Source of the DNA: Spirosomataceae bacterium
GTDB taxonomy: Bacteria; Bacteroidota; Bacteroidia; Cytophagales; Spirosomataceae
Direction of reading: 5' to 3'
DNA length: 14,468 nt
Assembly: GCA_025455795.1 (NCBI GenBank)
Contig: JALOLW010000043.1
Location: 1-14,468 of the forward strand
Below are positions 6,037-11,743 of this stretch, piece after piece. The position numbers and the translations under genes are program-made. The notes under the pieces are model-generated. The model was not told the origin of the DNA. It saw only the letters and a list, made by a program, of their open reading frames with translations, and did not search any database. The number at the start of each line of letters is the position of its first letter. The stretch's first letter is position 1.

Positions 6037-7065
6037 TTATCCGAACAAATCGCCTGTGCGGAGTTTGGGAACAATACCGAGGTGACGGTACGCTTTTTCG
6101 GTGGCTTCGCGCCCGCGAGAGGTACGTTTGATGAATCCTTCTTGAATCAAAAACGGTTCATACACTTCTTCGATGGTTTCGGCTTCGTCGCCGCAGGCTG
6201 TAGCAATGGTCGAAAGCCCCACGGGGCCACCTTTAAACTTCTCGATGATGGTACTCAAAATCCGTAAATCCATTTCGTCTAAGCCATATTGGTCCACATC
6301 AAGGGCTTTGAGGGCTATTTCGGCGATTTCGATGGTGATGCGCCCGCTGCCTTTCACTTGGGCGAAGTCGCGCGTGCGACGCAGGAGGTTGTTGGCAATA
6401 CGCGGCGTACCACGGCTGCGGCGGGCGATTTCGTACGCGCCCGTGTCGTCTATGGGTGCGCCCATGATGCTGGCCGAGCGTTTGACAATACTGGCCAATA
6501 ACTCCGCATCGTAATATTCCAAGCGACAGTTGATACCAAAACGCGCCCTCAATGGTGAAGTGAGCAAGCCCGCGCGGGTGGTAGCCCCCACAAGCGTAAA
6601 CGGATTGAGGCCAATCTGAATACTGCGGGCGTTGGGACCCGAATCGAGCATGATGTCTATTTTGTAATCTTCCATGGCCGAGTATAGATACTCTTCCACG
6701 ACAGGATTGAGGCGGTGGATTTCGTCAATAAATAGCACGTCGTTGGCTTGGAGACTGGTGAGTAGCCCCGCCAAGTCGCTGGGTTTGTCCAAAATTGGCC
6801 CAGAAGTGGTTTTGATGGTAGCCCCAAGTTCGTTAGCGATGATGTTGGAAAGCGTCGTTTTACCCAAGCCCGGAGGCCCATGCAGCAAGACATGGTCTAA
6901 TGCTTCGCCGCGCTGTTTGGCGGCTTGCACAAAAATTTTGATATTTTCAAGGATTTTATCCTGCCCCGCAAAGTCACTAAATGACAATGGGCGTAGTGCT
7001 TTTTCAACTTCTTTTTCAAGGGGCGAAAGGGCTTCATTATTGCCTGTCAGATAATCTTGTCGCAT
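6037..7065 (-). CDS. ruvB: Holliday junction branch migration ATPase RuvB
   Basis: A 342-residue AAA+ motor that, as a hexamer with RuvA, drives branch migration of Holliday junctions in recombinational repair. Seen in order: LRPLSFSDFAGQDKI, Walker A GPPGLGKTT (around 64-72), Walker B with LFIDEIHRLN, sensor-1 block LVGATTRAGLL, the arginine finger in SPLRARFG, sensor-2 in SRGTPRIANNLLRR, and the C-terminal winged-helix domain with GGPVGLSTIA and PFLIQEGFIKRTSRGR. The length is normal for the family and all motifs are intact. ATG 7065 is the natural start. A TAATTTTG -7 box lies 36 bases upstream. ruvA and ruvC are not in the window. It heads a minus-strand run with the Rpn, small membrane and DUF2400 genes. 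Confidence 0.98.
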   Translation of the reverse strand: MRQDYLTGNNEALSPLEKEVEKALRPLSFSDFAGQDKILENIKIFVQAAKQRGEALDHVLLHGPPGLGKTTLSNIIANELGATIKTTSGPILDKPSDLAGLLTSLQANDVLFIDEIHRLNPVVEEYLYSAMEDYKIDIMLDSGPNARSIQIGLNPFTLVGATTRAGLLTSPLRARFGINCRLEYYDAELLASIVKRSASIMGAPIDDTGAYEIARRSRGTPRIANNLLRRTRDFAQVKGSGRITIEIAEIALKALDVDQYGLDEMDLRILSTIIEKFKGGPVGLSTIATACGDEAETIEEVYEPFLIQEGFIKRTSRGREATEKAYRHLGIVPKLRTGDLFG

Positions 7066-7101
7066 GAAAACGTAATGAGCGGATGTTGTACCTCATTGTG
7101 A

Positions 7102-7109
7102 CAAAATTA
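7102..7109 (-). promoter_or_regulatory. ruvB: Candidate -7 promoter box of ruvB
   Basis: The minus strand reads TAATTTTG, a full TAnnTTTG match, ending 36 bases before the ruvB ATG. No clear TTTG -33 element lies 19-21 bases upstream; the region there is A-rich. Confidence 0.4.
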
Positions 7110-7151
7110 ACATTTTTTTTGGTGTTTTGGAAAGATGGTTTGCGTTTCAAA

Positions 7152-7177
7152 CTTTCACAATCATTTTGGAGTGAAAG
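7152..7177. other. Short inverted repeat between the FKBP and ruvB genes
   Basis: CTTTCAC (7152-7158) and GTGAAAG (7171-7177) form a perfect 7-base inverted repeat with a 12-base loop. It sits 21 bases past the stop codon of the FKBP gene and about 45 bases upstream of the ruvB -7 box. It could end the FKBP transcript or bind a regulator of ruvB. There is no GC-rich stem and only TTTG follows, so it is a weak terminator candidate. Confidence 0.25.
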
Positions 7178-7198
7178 ATAGCGATCAAACCGTTCAGC

Positions 7199-8047
7199 CT
7201 ATTTATTGACTTCAATCTCAAACAGAAGTGGAGCGTAAGGTGGAATCGTATTGCCCGAGCCTTGCGTGCCGTAACCAATGGCCGACGGAAAAATCAAAAT
7301 GGCTTTTTCGCCGATTCGCATCTTGCTGATGCCTTCTTCAAAACCTTTGATAAATCGTCCGCCCCCCACGGCAAGTTGAGGAATCTCGCCCGCGTCAAAC
7401 TGCTTGTCAGACAGGAGTTTGCCTGCGTATTTTACTTTGATTACGTCGCCCGTTTTTACGAGGTCGTTGGTGGTAGTTTGGGTGCGAATAAAACGCAATC
7501 CCGAAGTAGTTTTCTCGGTTACGCTGAGTTTTTTGGCGGCGATATAGTCTTCGATTTGCTGCTCTTCATTGCGAACACTCATTACCTCTACTTCTGCTCT
7601 GACCGCCGAATAGGCGGGTAGCGTAGGGTCTGACTGTGACCCAAAAGCAAGGGTATGATTCATCAGAAAAGTGGCGCGGTCGCCTTTGCGCATCAAGCTG
7701 ATGCCTTCTTGGAGTCCAGCAATAAGCTGCTGTGGACCATAGACAAAAGCGTATGGTTTGTTTTTGAGGCGTTCGGAACTGTCCAATTTGATGCCTTTGA
7801 GGGTGTAAAGTGCGTAGTGAATCGCCACTTCGTCGCCCAGGGTAGGCTTGGCCCCGTTGGAATTTTTGTTGTGTAAATAATAATACAAACCCGTTGTAGA
7901 TTTCTCAAAAGTGAGTTTTGAGTTCATGATGTAGTTCTGAATATCCTGCTCATTGGCTTCAAAGGCATTCCCCGCTTCATCTTCCAAAAATTTTTGGCAA
8001 GACGCCAAGCCTAACACTACCAGCAATGCAATCCCTATTTTTTTCAT
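7199..8047 (-). CDS. Lipoprotein with two FKBP-type peptidyl-prolyl isomerase domains
   Basis: The 282-residue product starts with a lipoprotein signal peptide (lipobox LASC, Cys17), so it should be lipid-anchored in the cell envelope, where FKBPs speed cis-trans proline isomerisation during folding. Two FKBP domains follow, at about 70-158 and 200-281. Domain 2 keeps most pocket residues (Tyr207, Phe217-Asp218, Ile233, Tyr259 in IGYG, Phe276), with Phe236 where FKBP12 has Trp59. Domain 1 is eroded: Leu88, Leu112, Phe135 and Ala151 or Val replace pocket aromatics, so it may bind but hardly catalyse. The M16-like gene ends 34 bases upstream with no promoter box between, so the two are probably one transcript. 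Related lipoproteins occur near gliding and secretion genes in Bacteroidota, but no such genes are visible here. Confidence 0.92.
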   Translation of the reverse strand: MKKIGIALLVVLGLASCQKFLEDEAGNAFEANEQDIQNYIMNSKLTFEKSTTGLYYYLHNKNSNGAKPTLGDEVAIHYALYTLKGIKLDSSERLKNKPYAFVYGPQQLIAGLQEGISLMRKGDRATFLMNHTLAFGSQSDPTLPAYSAVRAEVEVMSVRNEEQQIEDYIAAKKLSVTEKTTSGLRFIRTQTTTNDLVKTGDVIKVKYAGKLLSDKQFDAGEIPQLAVGGGRFIKGFEEGISKMRIGEKAILIFPSAIGYGTQGSGNTIPPYAPLLFEIEVNK

Positions 8048-8081
8048 ATACTTGAATTATTTAAAACGAATAATCAATAAA

Positions 8082-9353
8082 CTATCCCACAACAACCTGT
8101 TGCAACTCGCCCCACTGCCAGTATTTTTGGGCGATATAGCGTACTTCTGCCGCTGATACGACGCGCAAACGCTGAATATAGTTGGAATAGAAATCTACAT
8201 CCAATCCTTCCAAAACGATAAGTCGCACACGGTCAGCGATTTCGAAGGGGGTATTCAGACTCCCCGCAAACGCCCCCGCCATGTAATTTTTGACAAGGTC
8301 GAGTTCTTCATCTGGCACAAGGTCTTGTTGTAACCGCTCAATTTCTTTCTCTATTTCAGTCAAGGTAGCTTGCAAAAACTCTTTTTTGACATCCGTGCCA
8401 ATCGTCCAGTAACCATCGCGCCGCATCGGAATCAGACTCGACGAGATTCCGTACGTAAATCCTTTTTCCTCGCGGATGTTGCGCATGAGCCTCGACCCAA
8501 AATAGCCGCCCAATAGTTCGTTGGCTACCACCAACTGATAAAAATCGGGATGCTGCCGTGTCACCAATCGTCGGCCTACTCGGATGGATGATTGGAGGGC
8601 ATCGGCCTTTTCTATCCACAACGCCTCTGGCTGAGGCTGAATGACGGGCGCAAGGTGGATGTCAGGCGGAGGTACAACCGAATGTTGCCCCAAAAAACGA
8701 TTGACGAGGGCTACCTCGGTGTCGGTCACTTGTCCAGATAGAAATACGCGAAACGGACGGTTTTTGATGCGTTTTTCGTAAAAATCTTCCAAATCGTCGC
8801 GCTTCAACGCCCGAATGGCCTCTTCGTTTTGACTCAGGCCGTAGGGGTGCTTTTCTCCAAAAATCCGTCCTTTGAGGGTGCTGGACGCTACAAAAGCGTT
8901 TTTTTCGAGATTGATGCGGAGGTTTTGAAGGGTGATATTGCGGAGGTTTTCAAATTCTTTTTCGGGGAAAGAAGCCTCGGTGAGTAAATCGGTCAAAACC
9001 GCCAAAATCACGGGCAGGTGTTTGGGCAATCCATACACCACCACGTTGGCGCGGTCGGGCGTGTGGCTAAGTTCGAGAAACGCCCCCACTTGGTCGAGGG
9101 CTTCGCTGATTTGGATGGAAGTACGCTTTTTTGTGCCTTCGGAGAGCATTTTGACCGCAAAAAACGACGCGCCTTCGCACTGCTCGTGCCAAGTACCCGC
9201 CTCAAAAAGTACCTCTACCCGCACCACGGGCTGCTGTCCTATATTGACGACGTACAGTGGCTGTTTGTTGTCCAAAAAAGATTGTTGCAAAGAGGGGAAA
9301 TGTACCCCTTGAATGGCGTGAAAATCGGGTGCAATGGTACGGTCTAACTGCAT
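8082..9353 (-). CDS. M16 peptidase-like protein lacking the zinc motif
   Basis: A 423-residue two-domain M16B (insulinase/processing-peptidase fold) protein. The N-terminal domain opens with LDRTIAPDF, a usual start in Bacteroidota members, and carries RVEVLFEAGTWHE then GASFFAVKMLSEGTKKR. The HxxEH zinc motif should lie after GAS but reads F64-F-A-V67-K68, so all three metal and catalytic residues are gone. The C-terminal domain keeps GGYFGSRLMRNIREEKGFTYG, with the Arg and Tyr that contact substrate. Such inactive subunits normally pair with an active M16 partner, but none lies in this window. No signal peptide is visible. ATG 9353 is chosen because a TTG at 9377 overlaps the TACCTTTG promoter box. 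It is probably co-transcribed with the FKBP gene downstream. Confidence 0.9.
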   Translation of the reverse strand: MQLDRTIAPDFHAIQGVHFPSLQQSFLDNKQPLYVVNIGQQPVVRVEVLFEAGTWHEQCEGASFFAVKMLSEGTKKRTSIQISEALDQVGAFLELSHTPDRANVVVYGLPKHLPVILAVLTDLLTEASFPEKEFENLRNITLQNLRINLEKNAFVASSTLKGRIFGEKHPYGLSQNEEAIRALKRDDLEDFYEKRIKNRPFRVFLSGQVTDTEVALVNRFLGQHSVVPPPDIHLAPVIQPQPEALWIEKADALQSSIRVGRRLVTRQHPDFYQLVVANELLGGYFGSRLMRNIREEKGFTYGISSSLIPMRRDGYWTIGTDVKKEFLQATLTEIEKEIERLQQDLVPDEELDLVKNYMAGAFAGSLNTPFEIADRVRLIVLEGLDVDFYSNYIQRLRVVSAAEVRYIAQKYWQWGELQQVVVG

Positions 9354-9374
9354 GGAGTTGGGTGGTTGAGCCTG

Positions 9375-9382
9375 CAAAGGTA
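9375..9382 (-). promoter_or_regulatory. Candidate -7 promoter box of the M16-like gene
   Basis: The minus strand reads TACCTTTG, a full TAnnTTTG match, ending 21 bases before ATG 9353, the same spacing as at hemA. It sits in the 48-base gap after the AraC-type gene, so the M16-FKBP pair can be transcribed on its own. The -33 region has a T-run (TTTTT) about 21 bases upstream but no clean TTG. Confidence 0.5.
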
Positions 9383-9401
9383 ATACAGCAGACCGAATTC
9401 A

Positions 9402-10304
9402 CTAAAAACCCGTCCTCGCTTTCTCTACCGAAGGCCCCACGCCAAAGTATTTTTTGTAAGCTTTGCTAAACGTGTAGATGTCCGAAAAACCCGCTTCGAC
9501 CGCTGCTGCCGACACGGAGCATTGTTGTTTTTGAAGCAACTGACGACCGTGTTCGAGGCGGCGTTGGATGAGGTATTGGTTGGGAGAAAGGCCAAAGGCG
9601 AGTTTGAAAAGCCTAAAAAAATGGTACTCCGACATACACGCTGCCCGCGCGGTGTCGGCTACGGTGAGGGGATTGACAAAATAAGCATCCATGAACTCAC
9701 GCCCTCGATACAATCGCCGACAAAGGTCTTTTTTGGTAGCGGCTTTGACGCTCGGAATGGTGTGCAACTGCCTAAAAATGGGCGTTTGGTCGGCCACGAG
9801 TCGCTCGGCAATGTTGTAAAAAAACTCCATTGTCAAGTCTTTGTCTTGCAGCGCACGGTACCGAATATCGTCCGTCAACACGCGCAACAACGCCCCAACT
9901 TGGGTGTATCGGGCATCGTATTGGTTTTCCAAAAACAAGTGACTGCTAAAAAAACGCCCTAAGTCATGGTCAGAAAACGCAGTATCGGGTCGCTGAAGGC
10001 TGCCAACTACCTCCGAAAGGAGTTCGGGCAAGAGATTGATACAGATGCCTTTGACATTGCGGCCTTGCTCGATTTCTATGTGGCCTTCGCTGGTGTTGTT
10101 GGAAAGGAGATAAGACCCCGTTTGAATGGGGAACGGAATACCATTGAGCGTGTATCTTTCGACACCTTCTACGACGTATTTGATGGCAAAACCCTGTGAT
10201 TGAATGGTATGATAAAATGCTTGTAACGACGAAAGAACGAGCGAATTGTCGTTGATTTTGATGCTACTCAGCGCATTTTGGGTTTCTTCAAAAAGAGGTG
10301 TCAT
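9402..10304 (-). CDS. AraC family transcriptional regulator
   Basis: A 300-residue regulator. The C-terminal AraC DNA-binding domain has two helix-turn-helix units: LTVADTARAACMSEYHFFRLFKLAFGLSPNQYL (213-245), then SVSAAAVEAGFSDIYTFSKAYKKYFGVGPS (263-292), which has the usual GF-x-(3-6)-F-x(2)-x-KK-x-F-G pattern. Residues 1-185 form an effector or dimerisation part with cupin-like character (YVVEGVERYTLNGIPFPIQTGSYLLSNN); the ligand is unknown. It is divergent from tadA across 162 bases and lies 48 bases upstream of the M16-like gene on the same strand, so it could control either side, but neither is a usual AraC target. A near-match -7 box TACTTTTA (plus 10331-10338) lies 26 bases before the ATG. 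Confidence 0.93.
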   Translation of the reverse strand: MTPLFEETQNALSSIKINDNSLVLSSLQAFYHTIQSQGFAIKYVVEGVERYTLNGIPFPIQTGSYLLSNNTSEGHIEIEQGRNVKGICINLLPELLSEVVGSLQRPDTAFSDHDLGRFFSSHLFLENQYDARYTQVGALLRVLTDDIRYRALQDKDLTMEFFYNIAERLVADQTPIFRQLHTIPSVKAATKKDLCRRLYRGREFMDAYFVNPLTVADTARAACMSEYHFFRLFKLAFGLSPNQYLIQRRLEHGRQLLQKQQCSVSAAAVEAGFSDIYTFSKAYKKYFGVGPSVEKARTGF

Positions 10305-10399
10305 GGCTTGATGGGTATCGAAAATGCAGCTAAAAGTACGCAGAAAAATGACAAACGACGACTGAAAATTTGATGAATGGTCAATCTAACCGCTTGAAC

Positions 10400-10430
10400 T
10401 TGATTTTGATGTCTGTAATCCTGTACTTTG
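10400..10430 (+). promoter_or_regulatory. tadA: Weak candidate promoter of tadA
   Basis: TTG at 10400-10402 is followed after 21 bases by TACTTTG (10424-10430), which is one base short of TAnnTTTG and ends 36 bases before the tadA ATG. It lies in the AraC/tadA divergent region (10305-10466), where I see no other clear signal on the plus strand. Confidence 0.3.
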
Positions 10431-10466
10431 TCGCTTTACTACAAATTCCCCAACGCCTAAGACTCA

Positions 10467-10913
10467 ATGCCTGCCGTTTTCTCTGACGAATATTACATGC
10501 AATTGGCACTCTACGAAGCCCAAGCCGCCGCCGAAGCAGGCGAAATCCCCGTGGGGGCGGTGGTGGTGTGCCAAGACCGCATCATCGCCAAAGCCCGCAA
10601 TCAAACCGAGCAACTCACCGACGTAACCGCCCACGCCGAAATCCTCGCTATCACGGCGGCAGCGGCGTATTTGGGAGCTAAGTATCTGAAAGATTGTACT
10701 TTATACGTGACGTTGGAGCCGTGTGTCATGTGTGCGGGCGCGCTCTACTGGGCGCAAATAGGGCGGGTGGTCTATGGCGCGGCTGACGAAAAACGCGGGT
10801 TTTCGTTGCTTTCAAAAAACGTACTGCACCCCAAGACAAAAGTAAAAAAGGGGGTTTTGGAGACCGAAATCAGAGAATTGTTGAAGAATTTTTTTCAGAA
10901 GCTGCGAACATAA
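10467..10913 (+). CDS. tadA: tRNA-specific adenosine deaminase TadA
   Basis: A 148-residue zinc deaminase that converts A34 to inosine in the tRNA(Arg) ACG anticodon, needed for decoding CGN codons. The active site is complete: His56 and catalytic Glu58 in TAHAEI, and zinc-binding Cys86 and Cys89 in EPCVMCAGAL. The conserved EIPVGAVVV (26-34) and YGAADEKRGF are present, and the length is normal. The ATG at 10467 matches the usual Bacteroidota N-terminus (SDEYYMQLAL); an internal ATG at residue 11 would cut conserved sequence. TadA and a guanine or cytosine deaminase share this fold, but ARNQTE...AHAE with the short length favours TadA. Superoxide dismutase follows after 63 bases on the same strand. 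Confidence 0.95.
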   Translation: MPAVFSDEYYMQLALYEAQAAAEAGEIPVGAVVVCQDRIIAKARNQTEQLTDVTAHAEILAITAAAAYLGAKYLKDCTLYVTLEPCVMCAGALYWAQIGRVVYGAADEKRGFSLLSKNVLHPKTKVKKGVLETEIRELLKNFFQKLRT

Positions 10914-10976
10914 CCTTGGCCTGTGGTGTTTTGAAAATGTGCATTTCTTTAAACAACTCAAAATTTTCAATTCATC

Positions 10977-11573
10977 ATGGCATTTACATTAGACCCACTT
11001 CCCTACGCTTCCGACGCACTGGAGCCGCACTTTGACCAAACCACCATGGAGATTCACCACGGTCGTCACCACAATACCTACGTTACCAATCTCAACAATG
11101 CCGTGGCAGGTACGCCCAACGAAGGCAAGAGCATTGAGGAGTTGGTAGCCAACGCGGGCGCGATTTCTCCCGCAGTACGCAACAACGGCGGCGGTCACTG
11201 GAACCATACGTTTTTTTGGAATATCCTCTCGCCCAACGGTGGTGGAGAACCCACTGGTGCGCTGGCCGATGCCATTAACGCGGCTTTTGGGTCCTATCAA
11301 AATTTCAAAGACGAATTTAAAAAAGCGGCCTTGGGGCGTTTTGGGTCAGGATGGGCGTGGCTCATCAAAAAAGAAGACGGTAGCGTAGCCATCACCTCTA
11401 CACCCAACCAAGACAACCCACTCATGGACATTGCCGAGGTCAAAGGTACGCCTATCGTTGGCCTTGATGTGTGGGAACACGCCTACTACCTCAAATTCCA
11501 AAACAAGCGTCCCGACTACGTAGATGCCTTCTGGAACGTCATAGACTGGAACAAAGCAGCGGCTAATTTCTAA
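10977..11573 (+). CDS. sodA: Superoxide dismutase, Mn/Fe family (Mn-type residues)
   Basis: This 198-residue cytoplasmic enzyme converts superoxide to oxygen and hydrogen peroxide. The metal ligands are His27 (MEIHHGRHH), His77 (WNHTFFW), Asp164 and His168 (GLDVWEHAYY). Metal-type markers point to manganese: GGGHWNH has Gly at the position where Fe enzymes carry the active-site Gln, and STPNQDNPLM puts that Gln at residue 145, as in E. coli SodA. Some Bacteroidota enzymes of this kind accept either metal, so cambialistic use cannot be excluded. There is no signal peptide. It may be co-transcribed with tadA, since no clear TAnnTTTG box lies in the 63-base gap. A long imperfect hairpin and T-run follow the stop, fitting a transcript end. 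Confidence 0.96.
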   Translation: MAFTLDPLPYASDALEPHFDQTTMEIHHGRHHNTYVTNLNNAVAGTPNEGKSIEELVANAGAISPAVRNNGGGHWNHTFFWNILSPNGGGEPTGALADAINAAFGSYQNFKDEFKKAALGRFGSGWAWLIKKEDGSVAITSTPNQDNPLMDIAEVKGTPIVGLDVWEHAYYLKFQNKRPDYVDAFWNVIDWNKAAANF

Positions 11574-11615
11574 GATTTCGCTAGTCGTTATCCTCAAATA
11601 GTCACGGGTTATCGT

Positions 11616-11686
11616 TGGGTTATCAGCTATTGGAAATGAGAAAACTAAGCTCAAATCACCAACAACTGATAACCCATTCGTTTTTT
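11616..11686 (+). terminator. Long imperfect hairpin with T-run after sodA
   Basis: The arm 11616-11633 (TGGGTTATCAGCTATTGG) pairs with 11659-11676 at 16 of 18 positions across a 25-base loop. After four bases come six Ts (11681-11686), so it can work as a rho-independent terminator for sodA. GGGTTATC occurs twice, 11 bases apart (from 11606 and 11617), just before and in the left arm. The long AT-containing stem also looks like a dispersed palindromic repeat rather than a compact GC-rich terminator. Confidence 0.55.
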
Positions 11687-11743
11687 ATGGCCTCAGTTTT
11701 GGGTAAAATTTAGTTTCTTTGTCCCAGAAACTATCCAAACTGT

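Noticed and set aside
7111..7120. T-run on the plus strand upstream of ruvB as a terminator
   Set aside because: No gene reads into it on the plus strand and no GC stem precedes it.
8356..8619. 87-codon minus-strand frame inside the M16-like gene
   Set aside because: It is a shifted frame of the M16-like gene without independent start signals or motifs.
11616..11686. Possible CRISPR or riboswitch between sodA and the GH20 gene
   Set aside because: There is a single hairpin with a degenerate direct repeat and no regular spacers; the structure fits a terminator or REP-like palindrome better.
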